A stretch of 64,000 nt of DNA from Chondrus crispus (Eukaryota; Rhodophyta; Florideophyceae; Gigartinales; Gigartinaceae), in contig NW_005179196.1 of NCBI RefSeq assembly GCF_000350225.1, positions 1 to 64,000 on the forward strand, given 5' to 3'. Below are positions 1 through 9,525 of the stretch, in pieces. The translations under genes and the position numbers were made by a program. Under the pieces are notes generated by a model. The model saw only the letters and a program-made list of their open reading frames with translations, did no database searches and was not told where the DNA came from. Positions within the stretch are counted from its first letter, which is position 1. Each line of letters starts with the position of its first letter.

Positions 1-1119
1 GCTTTCTCTCGTGATGCGGGCCAGCTGTTCCATTACTCCTCGTTCTGTCGCGTCTTGACCGAGCACCAGCCAGTATATACCGTCGCAAAACCGGCTGCGA
101 ACCTCTTCATCCGAGGCCAGACCGCGTAGGGCGCAAGACTTTCCGATGCCTCCCATCCCCTTCGTCCCCACAACCCCTCCACGGCGCGCTCCAACAGCAC
201 CAACATTTTGACGGTCTCCCGGACGCAAAACACTCCGCCTCAATCGTTCTTCCGGAGCCGTCATACGTTCCGTACTGTTGCCAGCATCTTCACTGCGTCC
301 AAACTTCAGTATGACATGGTCCGGGTTCTTTGGCACTTGAAACGAAGCCTTGAAGCCATCCTTCTTCGGGTCCTCCGCGGATGTAGTACGCATTTGATGA
401 CGAGCATCGCCAATGGCGTCGCTCCTCTTCGCCTCTTCCTCGAGTGGGCCATGTACGCCTTCTGTCACAACATCGCTCGAATCCTCCTCACCTAGCTTTT
501 TCACCTCCAGAAATACTTGTTCAACAAGATGTTCCCTTGCAAGATGGCCGAATTTATCTCCCGGCAGGTTTGTTGCCCTTACGTCATTTTCAATCCCAGT
601 GATATCTGCCAGCTCTTTTAGCTCCCTCTTCACCATATCCGTGCTCGCCTCGCGTTGTCGTTCCTCGCTAAAAAATTTCTCCACTTCAAAAATATTCTTT
701 CCTTCCTTATCCCGGTACCGGTCGGGCTCCAACTCTCTGCATTCACGAATACTTAGTCTGTAAAACACCGGAATCAGTGTTGGTGGCTGCCTCCCACTCC
801 TTATTGCTTCTTCCCTTCTACGTAGGAAGCAACGCAGTTCCCTCATCGTCCATTTTCGAGCTGCAAACTCGGGAGAAAGAATGAAAACGCCGACCATAGC
901 AGACTTCATAGCCTTCTTCATTGCATCCGGTCCGTGGCCCCCGGTCTTTAGCGAGATTTTGTCGAGGAAGCAATTAAAACCCTGATCTTCCAATTTCTGG
1001 GAAAGAAGACGTGCGATGTGTAGCTTGTCCGGGCCAGCATGGCTTATGAACACATCGGGAGACCGTATCTTTCGCCGTTTCCTGCTTGGTCCCGTCTCTT
1101 GCCGGAAGCTTTCCTGCAT
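1..1119 (-). CDS. TIR-NB-ARC receptor-like protein, 5' part (paralogue 1), continues beyond window start
   Basis: Reading the minus strand from the ATG at 1117-1119 gives 373 uninterrupted codons to the window edge. Residues about 20-130 form a TIR domain (DVFISHAGPDK near the start; KWTMREL, whose Glu sits where plant TIR NADases have their catalytic Glu). A charged linker follows, then an NB-ARC P-loop (GTKGMGGIGKS). It is a clear paralogue of the full gene at 32353-37359: roughly the first 440 window bases are almost identical to 36274-36715, whereas the N-terminal half is visibly more diverged. The start was chosen because MQES matches the start of the full copy and TIR begins shortly after. 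TIR-NB-ARC proteins are STAND NTPases that act as intracellular danger or pathogen receptors. The C-terminal part is outside the window, so WD40 repeats are expected but not seen. Confidence 0.88.
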   Translation of the reverse strand, partial: MQESFRQETGPSRKRRKIRSPDVFISHAGPDKLHIARLLSQKLEDQGFNCFLDKISLKTGGHGPDAMKKAMKSAMVGVFILSPEFAARKWTMRELRCFLRRREEAIRSGRQPPTLIPVFYRLSIRECRELEPDRYRDKEGKNIFEVEKFFSEERQREASTDMVKRELKELADITGIENDVRATNLPGDKFGHLAREHLVEQVFLEVKKLGEEDSSDVVTEGVHGPLEEEAKRSDAIGDARHQMRTTSAEDPKKDGFKASFQVPKNPDHVILKFGRSEDAGNSTERMTAPEERLRRSVLRPGDRQNVGAVGARRGGVVGTKGMGGIGKSCALRGLASDEEVRSRFCDGIYWLVLGQDATERGVMEQLARITRES

Positions 1120-1228
1120 TCTTCCTAAACAGCCAGACTCCGAGGACAGAACAGAAAGAAAGAGAAGTTGGTGAGGTGCCGAGTGTGTTTTGCGTGAGAA
1201 CAGCACCAGCTGTTAGAAAAACAGGGAT

Positions 1229-1378
1229 GCGAAGGTTGAAGCCTTCGGCGCGTGGCACTTTTGTCGTTGTCACACAACGCGAAGGTTGAGGCCTTCGGCG
1301 CGTGGCACTCTTGTCGTTGTCACACAAAGCCAAGGTTGAGGCCTTCGGCGGGTAGCACTCTTGTCGTTGTCAACGAAA
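1229..1378. repeat. Three tandem 50-bp units upstream of the receptor gene
   Basis: Units start at 1229, 1279 and 1329. Each holds the motif AAGGTTGAxGCCTTCGGCG followed by GGCACTCTTGTCGTTGTCA. The equivalent place upstream of the full paralogue (about 37467-37520) has essentially one unit. The repeat lies 110-260 bp upstream of the receptor start codon, so it may fall in the promoter or 5' leader. Confidence 0.85.
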
Positions 1379-1726
1379 GCAGAATCAGTGGCGACGGTCG
1401 TGTGGATCAGTAGGATAAGATGATGTGCTTTCGCTTGTTCTTTCGTGAATGATGAATGTTGGCGTGACTTCTTCGCGGAAAGACGCACTCAGGGTGTAAA
1501 TGACACCAGCAACAAACCACCTGATAAATTACACCGTGTAAGATATCAGTTTGATTGTTGCTCCCCCTTCATGATGGCAGAAGTTGAGGCAGGTCCAGCC
1601 ACTGTAAGCAGTATGCATGCAAACGGCTGTTCTACAGTACCGTTCTCACTGGTCTAATTCTGGAAAAGGGTCAATTCTGGACAATATATTTTTGAGTACC
1701 CCGCCTTCGAACCTCTTTATCTCTCT

Positions 1727-1746
1727 CACACACACCCCCCCCCCCC
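1727..1746. repeat. Simple (CA)n/(C)n run
   Basis: A short CACACA stretch runs into about a dozen C residues inside the left end of Pogo1. Confidence 0.9.
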
Positions 1747-1822
1747 ATCCTTCTATGCCTATCGCCGCTCTCCCAACTCCCTCATGCTTCCGTAGACAGT
1801 GCTCCTGATCGGTGGTGCGAAC

Positions 1823-4323
1823 ATGCCGAGCTCCATGCGCGCTCAAACTATCGCACATAACAAAGGGATTGCTAAAAGAAAAGATGAGCGTATCAGACGG
1901 GAAAAAGCATTACAGCTCCTGCAGCGCGGCATCTCTCCAAGGGAAGTGTCCACTCGAAGTGGTGTCACTCGCACGACAGTGTATAATATTCGAAAGGCTA
2001 TCATAGATGGGGACACGCAACAGCTCGCAAAACTGCTCGATCCGGAAAAACACTTCGCAGGCCGTCGCACAGTTCTCACGAGTGCTGAGCAGAGTCTTGT
2101 CGTTCACAAGACTCTCGAAGCAGCTGAGAAAGTTTTTGCCGTTGACTGTTCTCTAATGAAGAGCATTCAGGGCAAGATAGCGGCAGGAAGAGAAAATGCA
2201 TTCTCCAACTGCGTCCCATCCACCGACGCCATACGCTCATTCAGAGCACGACATAGAGCATTGGCCTATAGGGCATCCCAGAACGTTTCCATGGCAAGGC
2301 TAGCGGCAGAGAATCCAACACATATGGGCAGTCTAAAGGAAGTTATTTTGAAACTTCAGAAAGAGTTCCCAGAGGTCCTCAGAGACCCTCACAAAATATG
2401 GAACTGGGATGAAACCGCTGTATGCGGTGAGTACGGTCGTAAAGTCAAGTGCTTCACCTCGTCCAGCAGCATGCAAGGCGGTGCTCGCTTGGGCATTAGG
2501 GATCCCGGTAAGCACTTGACAGCAGGACTTGCTGTTGCAGCATGTGGCAACATAGCGCCCCTTTTTTGATAGCCTCTGGTAAGAAAGTCATGAAATCATG
2601 GCGTAAGCCTCTCGATAGGGAGGACGTCACTAATACGAATAGTGTAGTACACTGGTTGTGCAACGAAAAATGGTTTCCTCATGACGCAGAGCTTGTTGTT
2701 ACACCACACGGCCCAATCGACAAAGCCGTAATTGTCAAAGTTGTAGTGCACTGTACTCGGTACCGGGACAGCTGTCCTGATCGGCCAAAAATCACGCTCG
2801 CCGCCACCACGTGTACCTCGGGTACACGTGGACTCCCCTGCCGCTCTACCGGATCTCCCCGTGGACACGTGTAATCCCTCCGCGACCCATAGGGCCTATG
2901 AGGGCTGTACTTGGTCCCCTCGGGGCTACACCCGTCATTTCCTAGTTATTCTAATTTACAGTATAATTTAGCTTCGCCATTACGGCGACGGGAGACTACA
3001 TAGTCAACCCGATTGTCAAAGTAAAGAGGCACGAAGCCTCGGGTCTTTTACCTTGGTTTCTGGATTCCAGGTTGTAGCCTCGACTCGGTACTGGCTCGCC
3101 CATACCGACCGAGCCATCTACACCCCTGGAATCCCAACTGCCTTCCCCGCGCGCGTCGATCACCCCGCGCGAGACCTATGCCAACTACTGTGCTCTCCGT
3201 CCTGCTAGCTCTGTTTTCTCTTAATTCCTCCCCCTTTTATTGCTGACTACCTTGCTACTTCTCTACCGCGCAAGCCGCGCCCGGATCCCGGTTCCGGTCA
3301 TCCACCGGCCGGTGGACCACCCGGGTGGTCTCCCGAATTTCCTTACGCGTCCGAACGCGCGTCGCTCTGCCTACAGCCGCCACACGTGGCTGTAGTGCAC
3401 GACAAAAGTTATTCATCATATCAATCGACATGCGCGAAAAACAGTACCACCCCATGAGCAAATCCTTCTCCTATTAGACGGACACAGTTCTAGACAGGGC
3501 GATGTATGGCTCGAAGAATGCGAGAAGCTTCGAATTTTGGTGGTCAAGTTGCCTGCTAATACAACCCATCTGTTGCAGCCGTGCGACCAGCCTGTGAATA
3601 GAATTTTTCAAAAAACGGTTCGGTCTACACGGGATGAGCTCTTGATGATCAGCCACATGACGTGGGCAAACTCTGCTTTTAAGATAAAGCTCGCTGTGGC
3701 GGGTTATCGCACGTTGACTCCAGAGATTGCCAGGAAGGCATTTTATGAGTCTGGATTATGGCCAATGGATTTTAGGTTTCTTGACCGAATTGCGACCTAG
3801 TCAGGCCAGTGATAACCTCAAAGGACCTTTGTGCAGTAGTGTGAACACACGAAGTAGTCGGGCAGTTCGTGATTCTCATTTGGGAGAAGTTAGAAATGAA
3901 TCGCGCGCCTTGCTAGACAGAATTCGACAATTATCAAACGGCCCTGGTTCGGCCAGTAATACACTAGCAGAGATACAGGTACTGTTGAACGATGAGTTCA
4001 ATGTCAAAAGTTTACTTGATACGCAGGTCTCTCCACCCAAGCTTGCAAAGACTTCACAACGTGGTCGCAAAGTCAATGCACCCATGGCCGGAGCACAGCG
4101 TCTTCAAGCAAGGTCAAAAAAAGGGACCCCAAAGCGAAGACTTGAGAGTGTCTTCAATTCTGAAAACGCCATTGAACAGAGCACTCCGATACCTATCACA
4201 GGGACCACATTTGAAGGGAACAAAGAAACCCATTGTCCAGGTGAGGACGGTGTTTTCGCGCAAAGGCTGATTGACTTAAAGGGAGACGTTCTGGATGATA
4301 TTCCAATTGCGTCATGGCGCTAA
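1823..4323 (+). pseudogene. Pogo1 transposase, interrupted
   Basis: The start at 1823 (MPSSMRAQ) opens an N-terminal helix-turn-helix (about residues 25-70: REVSTRSGVTRTTVYNI). The DDE_1-type catalytic core follows: first Asp in NWDETAV (about 2400), second in LLLLDGHS (about 3465-3480), third in LLQPCDQPVN (about 3570). The frame changes in the C/T run at 2557-2568, where the reading moves to the next frame (ASGKKVMKSW...). A solo LTR then splits the gene at 2742-3404; codon phase agrees across it once one copy of the AAAGT duplication is set aside. A further frame change near 3790 leads to a charged tail ending DDIPIASW. A similar DDxPIxxW ending occurs at 56424-56927. The gene is not functional as it stands. 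Confidence 0.85.
2742..3404 (+). mobile_element. Solo LTR inside Pogo1
   Basis: This 663-bp block begins TGTAGTGCAC and ends GTGCACGACA, with a 5-bp target duplication AAAGT at 2737-2741 and 3405-3409. No gag or pol lies inside, so it is a solo LTR left by LTR-LTR recombination. It contains a perfect 11-bp inverted repeat around CACGTG (2807-2817 with 2821-2831). The family is not identified; orientation is assumed from the TG...CA ends. Confidence 0.85.
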
Positions 4324-4579
4324 GTCCGAAGAAGTGCCAATATCGGCGGGCAAGGGTGTGTTGAAGACGAGAGAACGGAAGTGGCAGCATCAGGGCTCGT
4401 CGGTTTGTCTCACTATCGATAAGAGTGCTCAGCTCCCTGTCCAGAATTGACCCCTTTTCCCATTTTCCGTCTGTTGACGAGCTCAGGAATGGCAAAAAAC
4501 CTTGGTCTGATTGGTAAAAACGTTGATTTTTGCATTTCTGGAAAGTGTCCAGAATTAAACCAGTGAAAACGGTACTGTA

Positions 4580-5281
4580 GTGTTGCGGCTAGCCCAAGCC
4601 ACATACCTCACCGACCGAGAGCGCAAAAGACCCGCGTGATAACCTCTAGTTTACCTTTGCGTTTCCACTTGCTCCCTCGATACCTACATTTCTTACCAGC
4701 GATCTCTATCTCATAGTCTTGGTGAGTGCCGAGCGGGTCTCGGATCGCATGCTGTCGGCAGTGTCGGCATGGAATCGATCCCGTTGGCCCGTTGCCGACG
4801 ACTTCGAAGCCGCCACTCAGGGCCTACCGTTCGCGCTCCACCTGTCGTCCTCCCGATTCCCTCCTGCGTCCTGCCTCTCCGTTCGCGTACCTGGCTTTCC
4901 TCTCGCGCGTGCAGTGCTCCTCACTCCTGCGTCCGACCGCACCCGCGTGTTCCGAACGTTCTCATGCAGCCTGCGACCACAGCGCCCATGCGCGCGGCGC
5001 TCCTACCTCCAGCCGTCTCTCCCCGCCGCTTCGCTCTCTCCAACGGTCCCGGTCTCGCCTACAACCGCGGGACGGCTTTTCCGCCCGCCACTGTCGTCAG
5101 CGGCGGGCAGCCAAACTGTGCGCGCACAGTTTGGGTGATTCGATCCTGGGATCTAGGCGCATGTCCACGCAGCTGCCACGTGTGGCGTAGAAACCTGATA
5201 TCCGACGCGCAACATCCGTCCCTTTTCCTATGTCTCTGTCGGTTCGTTGAGGTTTGGGTGGATGAGGTGAGGGGGCTTGAT
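4580..5281. other. GC-rich stretch without a recognised gene
   Basis: Between Pogo1 and the gypsy remnant there are long GC-rich frames on the plus strand (about 4719-5533), but their composition is low-complexity (Arg/Ser/Pro) and they read through into sequence antisense to the integrase. I see no domain. Given its place downstream of the minus-strand integrase it could hold that element's 3' leader and LTR; a second LTR to confirm this is not present. Confidence 0.5.
5111..5134. repeat. Perfect 24-bp palindrome
   Basis: The block is its own reverse complement; its centre is AACTGTGCGCGCACAGTT. It lies in the putative non-coding end of the minus-strand gypsy remnant. Confidence 0.9.
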
Positions 5282-6371
5282 TCAGAAGTGTTCTTGCTCA
5301 ACGGAGTGAGTCATTGCCTGCAGAGCTTCAGGTGTGCCGTTGGCGTTCTCTGGCGTCTTGAGATCCAAGCTGCCTTTTCGTGCGTCGTAGAGGCTTATAA
5401 TTGCTTCAGGCAATGCTTTTTCAGGCGTCCACCTCGGCGAAGCACGACCACGAAGCTGGATCTTGAACCAACGTTCCAAGATTCCCGTCCTGGGGCATGG
5501 CCTCTCCCTAGTGGCGGTGACCTTCTGCAGTAGCCTAAGCCCATCCGTAAAGACCGCTTCCTTCGGATCTTTTGTTTGGACGGCATCCTTCGAGATACGC
5601 CTGATGCGGTTGGCGTGCACGCGGGCGTGGATATCTCCCACTTCTGACCGAAGTCTGTAGCTCACGCTCGACAACTCCCGCTCCACAGTATATGGTCCTA
5701 GCCAAGATGGAACCAACTTGTTTCCCTCCTTGCTAACGAGGTCAGGAGCCCACACCATGACGCAATCTCCAGGTAGCAGGCCCAAGGCGCCTACCCTGCG
5801 ATCGTACCGGGTCGCCGCTTTCCGGCGTGCCTCCATGCCGTGATTCAACAGTCTTGAGTGAAGCTTCTTGAGATGTTTAGAGGTGCTGTAGGGCTCTCCC
5901 ATCACTTGGTCCGCCTCGACCTCTCCCCACCCCACAGAAGCCTCGATCCCAAACATCGCCTTAAGCGGCGACAACTTGGTCGCCTCATGCACTCCCGTGT
6001 TGTATCGTAGGCAAGCGAGAGATACATGGAGGTCCCAGTCGTCTTGCCCAGTGCACACAAAGCAGGCCAAATCTTGGGCGAGCGTCCTATTCCACCGCTC
6101 TACGCCGCCATTTGCTTGTGGGTGGAACGCAGAGGTCGTGACCCGTTTCGTGCCTAGCTGGTCGGCCATGCTTGACACCACCCTTCCGATAAAATTGGGA
6201 CCCCTGTCAGAGAGGAGCGTTTCCATTGCTCCGAATATCGCGACCCACTCGTCAAGGATCTTCTTTGCCACCGTTTCTGCCTTTTCGTCCGGGATGGGCA
6301 CTGCACGAGCAAACCGGGTAAACGTGTCAATCATGACTAGGATCTTGACGTTCCCAGCTCGTGTCCGTGGG
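5282..6371 (-). mobile_element. Ty3/gypsy integrase remnant (GypsyC)
   Basis: One minus-strand open frame of about 350 codons shows an integrase core (TLLSDRGPNFIG, then AFHPQANGGVERWNRTL), followed by the usual C-terminal part of gypsy integrases (YDRRVGALGLLPGDCVMVW, PSWLGPYTVERELS). The upstream part of this element (gag, protease, RT) is absent: the frame meets the LTR of GypsyA at 6372, and its continuation is not found on the other side of GypsyA. No chromodomain is evident. It is a 3' pol fossil, so its LTRs cannot be paired and it cannot be dated. Confidence 0.85.
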
Positions 6372-6924
6372 TGTGGTATATCGCCAAGTGTCCACTATTG
6401 TACATACTGTACTCGAACACCCGATGGTGTATGACAAGGACCGCATTGGTTAATTCCCAATTCGAAAGGTAATTACCTTATCGCCCGGTAAGTTGGGCAG
6501 CGCAATTTGCGTCCGTGTACGTACTGTACTCGAATCATACCGTCTAATGTATGATACCGGCGTACCTCGCTGGCGCCCAAGTGCAGGACCGTTACTGCCC
6601 GACGTGTAGTCGTACCGTTACAGTCTGGCACTGTAAGAACGGGGACTACTGTAGTAGATATAATAAAGTAGGGAAGGGGAAGGACTCCAGTGGATGATCG
6701 ATCAACGCAGTGGCATCATCTCGAGGTCCGACCCCTTTGTCCCTTGGTTTTGTGCCTAAGTCTTTCGCTTGACTACGTTTTCGTCTTCCCTTTTTGTACA
6801 TCAAGTACACCGAAAAGTACTCCACCGCAGGGGTAACGCACGACGAGCGCTCCGCATAGCGCCCGGATTCGTCCTCCGTGACGGCGTCGCCTCCGCACGG
6901 CGTCGAGTTACCACGTCGAGGACG
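6372..6924 (+). repeat. GypsyA 5' LTR
   Basis: It begins TGTGGTATATCGCC and shares 553 bp with 18206-18758. Both copies end in ...TTACCACGTCGAGGACG. The inverted LTR termini (TGTGGTA...TACCAC) would place the end about 10 bp earlier, so the exact 3' border is uncertain. Confidence 0.88.
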
Positions 6925-7217
6925 TCGATCTGCCTTTCGTGGCATCGTTGTGTCGAACCCACACCGTTCTACCAAAACCTCTACTAACCAGCTACCGAAC
7001 TCCCTTCTGTCTTGTTTGTGGTTCTTACTACACGTGTGCACGGCACTCGTCGCGTCTCGCACGCCTCGAACTACAGTACGACGTGTCGCAGCTCCCGCCA
7101 CCCGAAGCCGGTCGAGCGCGGCACGTTCTACTACACTGGTCTCCCGACCTAGAAGTGTGAGCGCACGCTACGTTTGCTGCGCAATGCAATATCGTTGGCA
7201 ACCGTCGCCTCGTCGAT

Positions 7218-9254
7218 ATGAGTTCGCCTCATCGTTCCCTTGCTGGTTCCGAAGCCGCGGAACCATCCGCTCCGATCCCACCGCCGGTTGAACCGAGCGG
7301 AGTCGTTGAACATGCTTCCGACTTTCGCCCAACTCAAGGTCCTCCCGACATGGATTCGTACGAGAGGATGCTTCGAAACCTCGAGGATATACGTGAAGCG
7401 CTCCGTAGCAACGTCTATGATGATGTCTACGAGCATTGCCGAGACAATCTCCGTGACCTAATGTTGGGTCGATACCAATCTTTCACGCAAGGACTTGAGA
7501 GCCTCCGAGCTCGCGTCGATACGATCGAATCTCGACTCGTCCTTTGCGAGAGCCTTATCCCCGATAGGTCAACTGACCTGACCGCCGAGCAGATGGGCGC
7601 GTTCTCGCGCCTAGCTGCTCAAGTGAATCAGCAACGAAGCCGCGCGAATCGGCTGCGAGAGAGAGGATCGGATATATCCTCAACGTCTGCGAACGCTCGC
7701 GACGTGTCTCGACCGAGTCCTGTTTTGTTGCGCCCTTTTGACCCTCTTCCTACAGGTTCCGATCGTCTGGAACCGAATGGGCTTCGTCGTGAAGCTCACG
7801 CTCGTGAAGCACGGGCCACAGGCCCTCCGTTTGTGTCCCACAAGATTCCATACCGACCGGAAACGCCTTCACCGCTACTCGCTGAGACGCCCTTCGGTCA
7901 TTTAGGACCTCTTGAGCCTGGGATCGAGCCCACGAAGACCTTACTTCAAGAGTTCAGCCACGTTGTCGACTATCGACTCTATCGTCTCGACGATACTTCT
8001 ATTCTCGTCTCGGAGAACGATGCCCGACGAATTGGTAAATACGTGAAGCGCTGCCAAGGCATACGGCCTACGATGAAGACCTTCGATGGCTCCTCCCCGA
8101 TAACGCTGCTGTCTTTTCTCAAGGACATCAGCATCACCTTTAACGCACAGCGCCTCAACGAGGGCGTAGCTGTACGAGTCATCGCTCATTTCTTGGAACG
8201 TGACGTGGAACGCCTGTACACTTCTTACACGATGACGGCGTTACAATCCGGTTCGCTACGGAGCCCTGGGTCAATTTCGTGGCCCGGGTTGGTGAACCTG
8301 CTGATCCGCCGTTATCTTACGGACGACGTTCTCAACGATGCCTACGAAAAGGTCGCTACGATTCGTCAACTTCCGCATGAAAACGAAAACGTGTACGCAG
8401 GTCGACTCGAAGATCTCGCGTACTCTTGTACCGCCGTGTTCTCCGAAGCCGCGCTGGTGAACTACTTCATCCGCGGATTGGCTGTCGAAACGAGGGATGT
8501 AGTAACCGAGACCGTTTATCGCCTTCCGATTGTCGAACGAAACGACCTTGCCGCTGTTCGCCGCATCGCGCTCGCGGAGGGTAATACCTACCGAGCCCGT
8601 TCGGGAAAAGCTTTACCCGACATCGGAGCGAACGCGCAACGGACGCCTCGAGTACGCCCACCGAGGGCGCCTTCATCTTCTGGCTCGACGTTGTATCTCA
8701 CAGGACACGAAGCCCCAAGCAATCTCGTGGCTGGCAATGCTGGCTTACTCTATGCGCCACCGGGCGCACAGTTTGATCCCGTATTAATCCTGGCCGGACG
8801 AGCTGTCTCCAAATCGACAAGTTCCGATACGTTAAACACCGCCAGGTCGGCGGAAGATCCGACAAGCACAACGGAAGTGGATATCACGAAGCGCATCGAG
8901 CGTTTTATTCCTTCTCACGTTCCCGCTCTGGCGGAGGAGCAGGTGAGGCTGGCACAATCGATCGTGCCGCCCAATTCCTCGTACCATCGTTGCTGGCTCT
9001 GCCGCATCGTGGGGCACACCCTCTACACGTGCCCCTTTCTGACGAAAGAGCAGCAACTCTACTCCGCATACCGTAACTACGAGTATCAGCTGGAGACGAG
9101 GCCTCATATGCGGAACCTGCTCAGGCAGCTCCCAGACGACCGCTTCCGTCAAGGGGGTAACAGAGGCCGCCAGCGACAAGTTGGTTTCCGTGAACCAAGC
9201 AAAACAGTCCTCCGAAGACCCGATCAAGGCTATCGTTCGTCCGATACGAATTAA
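7218..9254 (+). CDS. GypsyA gag polyprotein
   Basis: A 678-codon open frame starts at ATG 7218, about 290 bp after the 5' LTR. It has a Pro-rich N-terminus, a coiled-coil-prone region (about residues 50-150), a central capsid-like domain (around DYRLYRLDDTSILVSENDAR and the VIAHFLERDVERL region) and one CCHC zinc knuckle (CWLCRIVGHTLYTC, about residues 595-610). Gag packages element RNA into virus-like particles; the knuckle binds RNA. The same capsid segment (VDYRTYRL...) is recognisable in GypsyB gag, so the two are related chromoviruses. As a fossil part this is one of the better kept pieces of GypsyA. Confidence 0.85.
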   Translation: MSSPHRSLAGSEAAEPSAPIPPPVEPSGVVEHASDFRPTQGPPDMDSYERMLRNLEDIREALRSNVYDDVYEHCRDNLRDLMLGRYQSFTQGLESLRARVDTIESRLVLCESLIPDRSTDLTAEQMGAFSRLAAQVNQQRSRANRLRERGSDISSTSANARDVSRPSPVLLRPFDPLPTGSDRLEPNGLRREAHAREARATGPPFVSHKIPYRPETPSPLLAETPFGHLGPLEPGIEPTKTLLQEFSHVVDYRLYRLDDTSILVSENDARRIGKYVKRCQGIRPTMKTFDGSSPITLLSFLKDISITFNAQRLNEGVAVRVIAHFLERDVERLYTSYTMTALQSGSLRSPGSISWPGLVNLLIRRYLTDDVLNDAYEKVATIRQLPHENENVYAGRLEDLAYSCTAVFSEAALVNYFIRGLAVETRDVVTETVYRLPIVERNDLAAVRRIALAEGNTYRARSGKALPDIGANAQRTPRVRPPRAPSSSGSTLYLTGHEAPSNLVAGNAGLLYAPPGAQFDPVLILAGRAVSKSTSSDTLNTARSAEDPTSTTEVDITKRIERFIPSHVPALAEEQVRLAQSIVPPNSSYHRCWLCRIVGHTLYTCPFLTKEQQLYSAYRNYEYQLETRPHMRNLLRQLPDDRFRQGGNRGRQRQVGFREPSKTVLRRPDQGYRSSDTN

Positions 9255-9525
9255 CCCGTCGTGGTGGGCAAACAAATCGTGAAGTGCGTCGTCCTACGCA
9301 GAACGACGTGCAAGGAGCAATGATGTACCTGCGCGATCTCGTCACCTCTGACTTCGTGACACGCGCGAATGAAGAACCGGTAATGCTCGTGCCAGCCGAC
9401 GTGGCGCGTTTGGACGGAGAGCGGCTCGACACCGCACGAGCGGAACAAGAGAATCCCCCGAATAGGAATACCTCAAGTCGCCCAGATACCTCCGATGAGA
9501 GTAGTTCTTCGGGAAAAGAGGAAAG

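Larger units (their letters stand above)
1635..4577 (+). mobile_element. pogo-like DNA transposon (Pogo1)
   Basis: The ends are inverted repeats of about 30 bp starting CAGTACCGTT (left from 1635; right, on the minus strand, from 4577), flanked by TA on both sides (1633-1634 and 4578-4579), as expected for Tc1/mariner/pogo elements. A second inverted block (GGTCAATTCTGGACA type) lies just inside each end, near 1668-1683 and 4440-4455. The interior encodes a DDE transposase. Without the LTR insertion at 2742-3404 the element is about 2.3 kb, like the second pogo-like element at 37846-40147. Confidence 0.88.

Noticed and set aside
33-233. Short frames repeated at 33-233 and 36306-36506
   Set aside because: Identical because the receptor paralogues are identical there; they lie in a different frame from the NB-ARC reading and are shadows.
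4719-5533. Long plus-strand open frames in the GC-rich region
   Set aside because: Ser/Arg/Pro-rich composition without domains, reading across the antisense of a clear integrase; typical of GC-rich non-coding DNA.
6372-6376. GTGGG left of GypsyA and CCCAC right of it as a target duplication
   Set aside because: The two are inverted, not direct, so they are not a normal target-site duplication; probably chance.
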